Source: DATEHQ01 sp035279525
GTDB taxonomy: Bacteria > Chloroflexota > Dormibacteria > Dormibacterales > Dormibacteraceae
Length of the DNA stretch: 30,834 nt
Reading direction: 5' to 3'
Assembly: GCA_035279525.1 (NCBI GenBank)
Contig: DATEHQ010000099.1
Location: forward strand, 1-30,834
How positions within the stretch are numbered: position 1 is the first letter of the stretch; each line of letters starts with the position of its first letter. A model generated the notes under the pieces. That model had not been told where the DNA came from. It ran no database searches and worked only from the letters and a program-made list of their open reading frames with translations. The translations under genes were made by a program, and so were the position numbers. Below are positions 20,372 through 27,613 of this stretch, piece by piece.

Positions 20372-22900
20372 ATGAGCGAAGTCCCGGCGGTCAACGTCGA
20401 GGCCGCGGTTCCATCCCACCTCCCCGTGCTTCCGCTGAAGTCGACGGTGGTGTTTCCGCGCATCTTCATCCCGCTCTCGGTGGGCCGCAAGAAGTCGCTC
20501 CAGCTGCTAGACGATCTCACCGGCGTCGAGCGCCACATAGCGGTGGCGACGCAGCTCGACGAGACCGCCGAAGAGGTCACGTTCAAGGACATCCACCATG
20601 TCGGCGCGATGGTCCGCGTCCAGCACCTGCTCAAGCTGCCCGATGGCACCGTTCAGCTTGCGGTGCTCGGTCTGCGCCGCATCCGCCTCACCGAAGCGCG
20701 GCATGAAGACCCGTACCTCGAGTGCGCGGTCGAGATGCTCCCCGAGTCGACCGAGAACTTCCTGACCATCGAACGCGAAGCGCTCATGCGTCGGGCCATC
20801 AGCTCGTTCCAGCAGCTGGTCACGCTGGCGCCGCACCTGCCGGCCGAGCTGGCCGGCGCCGCGGGATCGATCGACGACCCCCTGCACCTCGCGTACTACA
20901 TCGCCAACCACATCCGCCTCACGACCGAGCAGCGCCAGGAGGTGCTCGAGCTGGACTCGGCGAAGGCGAAGCTCGAAAAGCTGCTCGGGCACATGTCCCA
21001 CGAGCTGGAGGTGCTCGAGCTGGGTCGGAAGATCCAGACGCAGGCCGAAGAGCAGATGGGCAAGGCCCAGCGCGAGTACTTCCTGCGCGAACAGCTGAAG
21101 GCGATCCAGCGCGAGCTCGGTGAGCTGGACAGCGAGCATGCGGAGCTCGGCGAGCTGCGCGAGCGGATCGACAAAGCCGAGCTGCCGCCGGAGGCGAAGC
21201 GAGAGGCGGAGCGCGAGATCGCGCGGCTCGAGCGGATTCCTTCCGCTTCGCCGGAGTCCTCCGTCATCCGGACGTACCTCGAGCTGATCGTCTCGCTGCC
21301 CTGGAACGTCTCGACGGGCGGCGAGGTCGACGTGAAGAAGGCACGCGAGATCCTCGATGCCGACCACTACGACCTCGACAAAGTGAAGCAGCGCATCGTC
21401 GAGCACCTCGCGGTCCGCAAGCTCAAGCAGGAGCGGGGCTCGGCCGACCGCGGCCGCGAGCCGATCCTGTGCTTCGTCGGTCCGCCCGGGGTGGGCAAGA
21501 CGTCCCTCGGACATTCGATCGCGCGAGCCATGGGCCGCAAGTTCGCGCGGGCGTCGCTCGGCGGCGTGCACGACGAGGCCGAGATCCGCGGCCACAGGCG
21601 TACCTACATCGGCGCCATGCCAGGCCGAATCCTGCAGGCGATCCGCCGCGCGGAGTCGAACGACCCGGTCTTCATGCTCGACGAGGTGGACAAGATCGGC
21701 TCCGACTGGCGGGGTGACCCGTCGTCGGCTCTGCTCGAAGTGCTCGACCCCGAGCAGAACAAGGACTTTCGCGACAACTACCTCGACGTGCCCTTCGATC
21801 TTTCGAAGGTGATGTTCATCACCACGGCGAACACTCTCGAGACCATCCCGCCCGCGCTGCGCGACCGGATGGAGGTGCTGAACCTGTCGGGCTACACCGA
21901 GGAGGAGAAGGTCCAGATCGCGGAGCGCTTCCTGATCCCGAAGCAACTCGCTGCGCACGGCCTCCGCACCGGTGAGGTGACGCTGTCCGAGGATGCGATT
22001 CGACTCATCATCCGCCAGTTCACGCGGGAGGCCGGCGTGCGCAACCTCGAACGGGAGATCGCATCAGTGATGCGGCGCGACGTCGCAGAGATGTCCACGG
22101 CCAGGCGCGCCCGAAAGCTGGTGGATGACGTCAAGCGAGTGCGCGCCGCGCTGGGCAAGCGTCGCTTCTTCGACGACGTGGCCGAGCGCATCGACCGCCC
22201 GGGCATCGCCACCGGGCTCGTGTGGACGCCGACGGGTGGCGAGATCATCTTCGTCGAGGCGGCCCTGACGCCGGGCAAAGGAGAGTTGAAGCTCACCGGT
22301 CAGCTGGGCGACGTGATGAAGGAGTCCGCGACCGCCGCGCTTTCCTACCTCAAGTCGCGCGCCGGCGACCTCGGCATCGACCCGGTGCTCTTCGACAAGA
22401 ACGACATCCACGTCCACGTGCCGGCAGGCGCGCAGCCGAAGGAGGGACCGTCGGCCGGTGTGACCGTGCTGACCGCGATGGCGTCGATCCTCACCGGCCG
22501 GCCGGTGAGGGACGACGTGGCCATGACCGGCGAGATCACGTTGCGCGGCCGGGTGCTGCCGATCGGAGGGATCAAGGAAAAGGTGCTGGCGGCGCACCGC
22601 GCGGGCCTTCGCCGGGTGATCGTGCCGAACCGCAACGAGGCCGACCTCGAGGACATCCCCCGCGACCTGCGCAAGGAGATGCACTTCGAGATGGTCGAGT
22701 CCATTGACCAGGTCCTGCGGGAGGCGCTCACCTCATCGAGGGCGAGGGCCTTCGCGGGCAACGCGACAGAAGGCGCCGCCCCGCGGAACGGCAACGGATC
22801 GCGAGCTACCGTCGTTGTGCGCGCTGAAGGATCCGCTCGTGCGCGGCCAGCTCAGCCGAGTCGTCGAGCGGCGAAAGCTCGGCGACGCCGCGACGCCTGA
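20372..22900 (+). CDS. lon: ATP-dependent protease Lon (LonA)
   Basis: The cytoplasmic AAA+ protease degrades misfolded and regulatory proteins. The 842-aa protein has the LON substrate-binding N-domain (about 15-205; LPVLPLKSTVVFPRIFIPL), then a coiled-coil arm (about 205-260; QAEEQMGKAQREYFLREQLK). The AAA+ module has Walker A GPPGVGKTS at 370-378 and Walker B FMLDEVDKIG at 434-443. The protease domain holds the Ser-Lys dyad: S694 in PKEGPSAGVTV and K737 in GGIKEKV. The final ~55 residues (from about residue 788) form an Arg/Ala-rich basic tail beyond the usual end of the protein. The part of the tail encoded after 22806 runs antisense over the end of gatD. The length without the tail fits the family. 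Confidence 0.97.
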   Translation: MSEVPAVNVEAAVPSHLPVLPLKSTVVFPRIFIPLSVGRKKSLQLLDDLTGVERHIAVATQLDETAEEVTFKDIHHVGAMVRVQHLLKLPDGTVQLAVLGLRRIRLTEARHEDPYLECAVEMLPESTENFLTIEREALMRRAISSFQQLVTLAPHLPAELAGAAGSIDDPLHLAYYIANHIRLTTEQRQEVLELDSAKAKLEKLLGHMSHELEVLELGRKIQTQAEEQMGKAQREYFLREQLKAIQRELGELDSEHAELGELRERIDKAELPPEAKREAEREIARLERIPSASPESSVIRTYLELIVSLPWNVSTGGEVDVKKAREILDADHYDLDKVKQRIVEHLAVRKLKQERGSADRGREPILCFVGPPGVGKTSLGHSIARAMGRKFARASLGGVHDEAEIRGHRRTYIGAMPGRILQAIRRAESNDPVFMLDEVDKIGSDWRGDPSSALLEVLDPEQNKDFRDNYLDVPFDLSKVMFITTANTLETIPPALRDRMEVLNLSGYTEEEKVQIAERFLIPKQLAAHGLRTGEVTLSEDAIRLIIRQFTREAGVRNLEREIASVMRRDVAEMSTARRARKLVDDVKRVRAALGKRRFFDDVAERIDRPGIATGLVWTPTGGEIIFVEAALTPGKGELKLTGQLGDVMKESATAALSYLKSRAGDLGIDPVLFDKNDIHVHVPAGAQPKEGPSAGVTVLTAMASILTGRPVRDDVAMTGEITLRGRVLPIGGIKEKVLAAHRAGLRRVIVPNRNEADLEDIPRDLRKEMHFEMVESIDQVLREALTSSRARAFAGNATEGAAPRNGNGSRATVVVRAEGSARARPAQPSRRAAKARRRRDA

Positions 22901-23540
22901 GCGCGGCGAGGATCAGGTGATCGGCAAGGTGGGGATTCTTAGGCAGTAGGCTGCCGTGCAGGTACGTGCCGAGCACACCGCCCTGCACCACCCCTTCATG
23001 GCCGTCGGACCCATTGTTGCCGTGGCCGAGAACCACCTTGCCGAGCGGTTTTGCCTTGGGCCCGAGAAACGTCCTCCCGCTGTGGTTCTCGAAACCGACC
23101 AGCGTGCTGGGTCTGAGCTGAGCGATGCGCGTCTCGACCACGACATCGCCGATGAAGCGTTTCTTCCCGGCTTCGGTGCGCACGTCGATCAGGCCGATGC
23201 CCGGGAAGCGCTCTCCCTCCGCTGTCTGGTAGTAGTGCCCGAGCAGCTGATAGCCGCCGCAGACGGCAAGCACCTGCGCACCCTCCGCGACCGCGCGCTC
23301 GAGGGGCGGCTGCTTGAACTCGAGAAGGTCTTCGTACACCAGCGCCTGCTCGCGGTCTTGCCCGCCCCCGAAGAAGAACACGTCGACCTCGTCCATCTGC
23401 TCGATGGTTCCGCGGCCGAGCTCGAGCAGCCTGGGTTCGTAGTCCCGCCACTGGGCTCGCCTCAGCAGGGTGAGGATGTTGCCCCTGTCACCGTAGATGT
23501 TCATCAGGTCCGGGTAGAGCCAGCCGACGGTGAATCTCAT
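22806..23540 (-). CDS. gatD: Lipid II isoglutaminyl synthase, glutamine amidotransferase subunit GatD
   Basis: GatD supplies ammonia from glutamine to MurT, and together they amidate the D-glutamate of lipid II stem peptides. The 244-aa protein is a CobB/CobQ-like class I amidotransferase. It begins FTVGWLYPDLMNIYGDRGN, the typical GatD start, with GGGQDREQ at 58-65, the nucleophile C94 in LAVCGGYQLLG, and H195 in GTYLHGSLLPKNP. ENHSGRTFLG (151-160) is also family-typical. The ATG at 23540 is 8 nt after the murT stop, with GAGGCAG as a ribosome site; longer extensions read into murT. It is the last gene of the run from 26198. Its final 95 bp overlap the end of lon on the opposite strand. Confidence 0.94.
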   Translation of the reverse strand: MRFTVGWLYPDLMNIYGDRGNILTLLRRAQWRDYEPRLLELGRGTIEQMDEVDVFFFGGGQDREQALVYEDLLEFKQPPLERAVAEGAQVLAVCGGYQLLGHYYQTAEGERFPGIGLIDVRTEAGKKRFIGDVVVETRIAQLRPSTLVGFENHSGRTFLGPKAKPLGKVVLGHGNNGSDGHEGVVQGGVLGTYLHGSLLPKNPHLADHLILAALRRRGVAELSPLDDSAELAAHERILQRAQRR

Positions 23541-23548
23541 CTGCTGCC

Positions 23549-24916
23549 TCAGGTGCTCCAGTACGGCCTGGCCCAGCCACGTCTGACCAGCTCCGCGCGC
23601 AGGTCGAGCATCGCCGTGTACGTGCACAGCAGGTGGGCGGTTTCGCCTTCTGTGGTGTTCTTGATGAGCTCGTCCAGAGCCCTGCCTGGGTCAGTCTGTG
23701 GCGCCTCGGCTTTGATCTCGGCGTATTTGAGCCTGACCGCGAGGTCGTGCGCGCGGTTCCCCGCGGGGATCACGACATGCGCCCTGCCCCGCAGCTCCTC
23801 GAAGTCGACGTCCCAGATCCATGACACGTCGGTGCCATCGGCCTTGCGGTCGTTGAGGCCGAGCAGAAAGCTCGTGCCGTGCGCGAGCTCGACCGCGGTG
23901 CGCAGGGTCTCATTGAATCCGGCGGGGTTCTTGGACAGGACCAGGTTGAGCTTGCGACCGCGAAACTCCATGCGTTCCTGGCGGCCGAAAGCGGCCTGGA
24001 ACGTGCGTAAGCGTTCGGCGACGTACTTCGCGTCCAGACCGATCGTCTGCGCGGTGGCGAAGGCCGCGAGGATGTTGTAGGCGTTGTAGAGACCGCCGAG
24101 CGGGACGTCGACCTTCGTGCCCTCGACGCTGGCGCTCAGGCTTTCGAAACCATTGAGCGTGATGCCGGTGGCCGTGATGTCCGGGGATGGTCGGGCGAAG
24201 TCGCCATTCGGACATCGGTAGACGCCGTCGTGACCGACGTAGACCGCATCGAAGACGAGGCTCGCGCCGCACCTCGGGCACGTCCGGGCATCGGCCGCAT
24301 GAGGCAGCTGACTGCTCGCGACCGAGGTGTCGTCCAGGCCGTACCAGAGTGGCTTGCGCTTCAGGCCGAGGCCGATCTCCGCGACGCGAGGATCATCCGC
24401 ATTGAGGATGGCGGTCGACTCCTCCGGCAGCACTTGCAGCGCTCCCTCGATCCGCTTCGCGATCGACTCGAGCTCGCCGTATCGATCGAGCTGGTCCCTG
24501 AACAGGTTCATCACGAGCGCGGCCCTGGGCTTGAGCTCCTCGACTGCCCTGGGCAGGCTTGCCTCGTCGATCTCGAAGACGCCCCAGTCCGCCTTCAAGC
24601 GCCCCATCAGGTCGGCCTGACCGAGCGCCGCCGCGGTGGCGCCGAAGATGAGGTTGGCCCCGGCGCGATTGGCCACCGTCTTGTGGCCGGCGCCCTCGAG
24701 CAACCAGCTGATCAGGCGTGAGGTCGTGGTCTTGCCATTGGTGCCCGTGATCACTATCGAACCGTGCGTGAGGTCCTGACTCAGCTCGGTCAGGATTCGG
24801 GGGTCGATCACACGCGCGACGTCGCCGGGCAGGGTCGTTCCACCCCCGCGCCGAGTGAAGCGGCTCAGCGCTCCCGTCGCCTTGCCGGCCCAGACGGCGG
24901 TGGTCTTTCTGATCAA
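23549..24916 (-). CDS. murT: Lipid II isoglutaminyl synthase, Mur ligase-like subunit MurT
   Basis: MurT activates the D-Glu carboxyl of lipid II with ATP and receives ammonia from GatD. The 455-aa protein has the Mur ligase ATP loop ITGTNGKTTTSRL (P-loop 58-65), VMNLFRDQLDRYGE (136-148) and LNADDPRVAEIG. It also has a zinc-ribbon insertion in the central domain (C213, C216, C235) in which the fourth cysteine is replaced (CPNGD), and the C-terminal domain (DUF1727) with SWIWDVDFE and HLLCTYTAM. I choose TTG at 24916, which overlaps the ispE TGA (TTGA) and matches the usual short N-terminus. An ATG at 24955 would add 13 residues and overlap ispE by 43 bp. murT-gatD is the conserved pair. Confidence 0.93.
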   Translation of the reverse strand: MIRKTTAVWAGKATGALSRFTRRGGGTTLPGDVARVIDPRILTELSQDLTHGSIVITGTNGKTTTSRLISWLLEGAGHKTVANRAGANLIFGATAAALGQADLMGRLKADWGVFEIDEASLPRAVEELKPRAALVMNLFRDQLDRYGELESIAKRIEGALQVLPEESTAILNADDPRVAEIGLGLKRKPLWYGLDDTSVASSQLPHAADARTCPRCGASLVFDAVYVGHDGVYRCPNGDFARPSPDITATGITLNGFESLSASVEGTKVDVPLGGLYNAYNILAAFATAQTIGLDAKYVAERLRTFQAAFGRQERMEFRGRKLNLVLSKNPAGFNETLRTAVELAHGTSFLLGLNDRKADGTDVSWIWDVDFEELRGRAHVVIPAGNRAHDLAVRLKYAEIKAEAPQTDPGRALDELIKNTTEGETAHLLCTYTAMLDLRAELVRRGWARPYWST

Positions 24917-25677
24917 GCCCAGGGCCCGATCGCTTGCGTGATGCTCGTCCAGCAACGCAGCGACTCGATCGCGGCAACCTTGCGGTTCGCTTCATCATGG
25001 CCGGTGCAGCGAATGAAAAAGGCCGAGCCGCTGCCGGTCATCTGCCAGCCCGCGCCGAGCCTGCTCGCGAAATCCTCGAGCGCGGGCTCGACGATTTCCG
25101 CCGCGCGACGCAGGTGGTTCGGACCCTCACCCTTGACCTCGTCCCACGCACGGTAAACGTCCGCCGTCGACAGTTCGATCCCCGGCCAGGCGATCACAAA
25201 CCACGCGGGATCCATCTCGAGCGGTGAGAGATGTTCGCCGCGGCCCTCCGCCCGTGCTCTTCCGCCGAGGAGAAAGAACGGGACGTCGGCGCCCACCTCG
25301 CGCGCCACCGCCGCCAGGTCGACATCGAGCCTGTAGATCGCGGCGAGGCCCCGCAGCACCGCGGCGGCGTCGGAGCTCGCGCCCCCCAGCCCGGAGCCTG
25401 GCGGGATGCGCTTGTGCAGGTGGAATCGTGCCGGAAGCTTCCGATGCGCCGACTCTTCCAGTGTTCGCTGCGCGCGAAGCACCGAGTTCTCGTCGCCGCG
25501 CTTGATGTGGAACCCGTCGGAGGTCAGCGACGCTTCAGCTGCGTCTTCGACCTGAAGCAGGTCATGGAGCTCGACGGCCTGGAACGTGGTGCGCAGCTCG
25601 TGAAAGCCATCGTCACGGCGCGAGACGACCTCCAGCTCGAGGTTGAGCTTGGCGCGCGCGGGGAGCGCGAGTTTCAA
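24913..25677 (-). CDS. ispE: 4-diphosphocytidyl-2-C-methyl-D-erythritol kinase
   Basis: IspE phosphorylates CDP-methylerythritol in the non-mevalonate (MEP) route to isopentenyl diphosphate, the source of undecaprenyl phosphate for cell-wall synthesis. The 254-aa GHMP kinase shows the catalytic lysine K10 in ARAKLNLEL, followed by DDGFHELRTTFQ, the glycine-rich ATP loop PPGSGLGGASSDAAA (92-106), the catalytic aspartate D131 in VGADVPFFLLGG, and the C-terminal GSGSAFFI. It is somewhat shorter than the usual ~280 residues. The TTG at 25677 overlaps the TGA of the upstream gene (TTGA) and places K10 exactly where expected. Further upstream in frame is only shadow sequence of the carbonic-anhydrase-like gene. 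Confidence 0.93.
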   Translation of the reverse strand: MKLALPARAKLNLELEVVSRRDDGFHELRTTFQAVELHDLLQVEDAAEASLTSDGFHIKRGDENSVLRAQRTLEESAHRKLPARFHLHKRIPPGSGLGGASSDAAAVLRGLAAIYRLDVDLAAVAREVGADVPFFLLGGRARAEGRGEHLSPLEMDPAWFVIAWPGIELSTADVYRAWDEVKGEGPNHLRRAAEIVEPALEDFASRLGAGWQMTGSGSAFFIRCTGHDEANRKVAAIESLRCWTSITQAIGPWA

Positions 25678-26198
25678 TCGCCGGGTCGCTTGAGGTGCGC
25701 TCGATATTTGGCTGCGCGGTCGCGATAGTGCCGGGCGGTCGTGCCGACCCAGCTGCCCGACGAACCGGCCAGCTCTTTCCTCACGGTCGCCGGCACTCCG
25801 GCCGCCATGTGCCGAGGCGGGATCTCGCCCCCCTCCTGCAGCACCGCGCCGGCGGCGAGCATCGAACCCGCGCCGAGCCGGCTGCGCTGAAGCATCGTCG
25901 CGCCCATCCCCACGAGCGCGCCCTCCTCGACTATGCAGCCTTCGAGCTGCGCCGAATGTCCAACGCTGGCGTTGCGGTGGATGAGCGTCGGCAGATTCTC
26001 CGCGCAGTGGATGACGGCGTTGTCCTGGACGTTCGCGCCCTCGCTGACGGTGATCTTCGCCTCGTCCCCTCGCAGCACCGCGCCGAACCACACGCTGGCG
26101 CCTGCTCCAACTTCGACATCTCCGATCAGGACCGCAGTCGGCGCGATGTAAGCATCGGGATGCACCTTTGGGCGCTTCCCGGCGAGCTCGAATTCCAC
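25674..26198 (-). CDS. Gamma carbonic anhydrase-like hexapeptide protein
   Basis: The 174-aa left-handed beta-helix protein is of the gamma-CA/YrdA/PaaY group: PDAYIAPTAVLIGDVEVG at the start, GAVLRGDEAKITV, NVQDNAVIHC, VGHSAQLEGC and GVPATVRKEL at the end of the helix. In gamma carbonic anhydrases three histidines from neighbouring subunits bind the metal. Two are present here (H64, H81), but the third, normally five residues after H81 in a 'GHxxxxHG' context, is E86. The protein may bind metal differently or be a non-catalytic trimer or acyltransferase-like relative. The ATG at 26198 is the first gene of the ispE-murT-gatD run and its TGA overlaps the ispE TTG. It is divergent from rpsT across 53 bp. 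Confidence 0.88.
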   Translation of the reverse strand: MEFELAGKRPKVHPDAYIAPTAVLIGDVEVGAGASVWFGAVLRGDEAKITVSEGANVQDNAVIHCAENLPTLIHRNASVGHSAQLEGCIVEEGALVGMGATMLQRSRLGAGSMLAAGAVLQEGGEIPPRHMAAGVPATVRKELAGSSGSWVGTTARHYRDRAAKYRAHLKRPGD

Positions 26199-26205
26199 TG
26201 GCCCC

Positions 26206-26211
26206 TATAAT
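26206..26211 (+). promoter_or_regulatory. Consensus -10 box (TATAAT) for rpsT
   Basis: A perfect TATAAT would start transcription near 26218 and leave a ~34-nt leader before the GTG of rpsT (26252). The -35 position (around 26183-26188) is poor. On the opposite strand the overlapping TATAGG/TAGGAT could serve the divergent carbonic-anhydrase-like gene, with TTCAAA as its -35. Confidence 0.6.
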
Positions 26212-26251
26212 CCTAACTTCGTGACTTTGAACCTCCTTGTGGTGATGGCTC

Positions 26252-26629
26252 GTGGCTAAGCGAACCGCTTCGGCGAAGAAGCAGGCGCGAGCCGGCGCGC
26301 GGCGCGCTGTGCGCAACCGCGCCGTGCGCTCTGAGGTCAAGACCATGGTCGTCAAGTCACGCAAGGCGCTGAACGAAGGTCCCGTCGCGGAGTCGGAGAG
26401 ATACGCGATAGCGCTCTCCGCGGTGCGCGCGTTGGACCGCGCCGCGGCCAAAGGAATCCTTCACCCGAACAACGTGGCCCGCCGCAAGTCGCGCCTGGCC
26501 CGGCAGATGGCCAGGCTCGCGATCGCGACTCCGGCGCCCACGGGTAAGGGAAAGAAGGCTGCGGCCTCCTCTGCCCCATCGAGGGGCGCGGCTCAGCCCA
26601 AAGCTCCCGCTCAAGCGAAGAAAAAGTAG
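26252..26629 (+). CDS. rpsT: Small ribosomal subunit protein bS20, with a C-terminal extension
   Basis: bS20 binds 16S rRNA early in 30S assembly. Residues 1-90 match the three-helix S20 fold: AKRTASAKKQARAGARRAV, MVVKSRKALNEG, ALDRAAAKGILHPNNVARRK and SRLARQMARLA. The protein is 125 aa instead of the usual 85-90. The extra ~33 residues are an Ala/Pro/Lys-rich, probably disordered tail (TGKGKKAAASS, ending QAKKK). Translation starts at GTG 26252, with GGTGATGG upstream as a modest ribosome site and a consensus -10 box further up. It is monocistronic, divergent from the ispE cluster and convergent with holA 13 bp downstream. Confidence 0.95.
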   Translation: MAKRTASAKKQARAGARRAVRNRAVRSEVKTMVVKSRKALNEGPVAESERYAIALSAVRALDRAAAKGILHPNNVARRKSRLARQMARLAIATPAPTGKGKKAAASSAPSRGAAQPKAPAQAKKK

Positions 26630-26635
26630 CGTCGG

Positions 26636-26653
26636 CCCGCCGCTACAGGCGGG
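26636..26653. terminator. Possible shared hairpin terminator between rpsT and holA
   Basis: CCCGCC (26636-26641) and GGCGGG (26648-26653) form a 6-bp stem with a 6-nt loop between the convergent stops, extending into the last codons of holA. No T tract follows on either strand, so this is tentative. Confidence 0.3.
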
Positions 26654-27602
26654 TCAGCAGCACGTCGAGACCAAGTTCGGCGTCGACCTGGCCGGACTTG
26701 ACCTCCCATTCGTAGTCGCGGATCTGCCCGAGCGCTCGCTCGAGTCGCACCGGATCAGCGTCCTGTGCCGCGTCGTAGGCCTTCTGCACGACGAACCGGT
26801 GCTCGGCCATGACGTCCTGGACCTGCTGCAGCGACTCACCGCGCTCACGACGTGCGCACACCTCGAGCACCAGGGCGATGTGACGCGCCATCCGGTAGGC
26901 GACCGAGGTCGGCTGCATGCCTCCCCGCGTCAGGCCGCGCGCGATCTCGAGCGCCTGTGCGGTCGGCGAAGGAAGCAGGTTGTCGGTCAGCTTGAAGATC
27001 TCGTCCTCGCGGCCGCCTGCCAGGAGGTCGGCCACGACCTCGTTGGTGAGCCTGGCGCCCGATGATTTGTACGCGGCGAGCTTGGTCAGCTCCGAGTCGA
27101 TGACTCCGAGGTCACCGGGCGTGACGCGCACCACCTGCGCCGCATGCGCCGGGGTGAGTCCGTGCACCTCGACCGCCCGTTTCGCCGCCCAGTCGCTGAG
27201 CGCGCGGCCGCGCAGATGAGGCATCTCTTCTATCGAGCCGCCCGCCGCGGTGATCGCCTTCGCGAGCTTGTTGGAAGCGTTGATGCGCCCCGCCACGGTG
27301 ATGAGCAACCGCGTGGAAGCAGGGATGGTCGCAACAGCACTCGCCAGCCCGTCGGCTCGCTGGGCAGGCAGCCCGCGGACGTAGACGATCCTGAAGGGAT
27401 CCAGGAAGGGCGCTTGCAGGACGGCGTCCTGGAGCCGCTGCGCGCTGAGCCCCGGCCCTTCGATCAACTCCAGGCCGAAGTCGGAGACGAGCTCGCTTCG
27501 CCAGGCGTCGACGGTCCGTCTCGCCCTGTCCTCGACGAGGAAGCGCTCCTCACCGTGGAGCAGGAGGGCGGTCGCGGCCTCGCGGCCTGCTGCGCGCGGC
27601 AT
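26643..27602 (-). CDS. holA: DNA polymerase III subunit delta
   Basis: The delta subunit is the wrench of the clamp loader that opens the beta sliding clamp. The 319-aa protein has the expected three-domain AAA+-like layout without a functional Walker A: ALLLHGEERFLVEDRARRTV at the start, then PFLDPFRIVYVRGLPAQRAD (about 68-87), STRLLITVAGRINASNKLAK (about 100-119). The helical part follows, with GGREDEIFKLTDNLL and ALEIARGL. The ATG at 27602 lies 12 nt after the comEC stop. Longer in-frame extension to the right is only a shadow of comEC. comEA-comEC-holA is a common gene order and supports the call. It precedes rpsT tail to tail, another frequent neighbour. Confidence 0.92.
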   Translation of the reverse strand: MPRAAGREAATALLLHGEERFLVEDRARRTVDAWRSELVSDFGLELIEGPGLSAQRLQDAVLQAPFLDPFRIVYVRGLPAQRADGLASAVATIPASTRLLITVAGRINASNKLAKAITAAGGSIEEMPHLRGRALSDWAAKRAVEVHGLTPAHAAQVVRVTPGDLGVIDSELTKLAAYKSSGARLTNEVVADLLAGGREDEIFKLTDNLLPSPTAQALEIARGLTRGGMQPTSVAYRMARHIALVLEVCARRERGESLQQVQDVMAEHRFVVQKAYDAAQDADPVRLERALGQIRDYEWEVKSGQVDAELGLDVLLTRL

Positions 27603-27613
27603 CGTCGAACAGC

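Noticed and set aside
20507..21958. A 483-codon open frame on the minus strand inside lon
   Set aside because: Antisense shadow of the highly conserved Lon sequence, without its own start signals.
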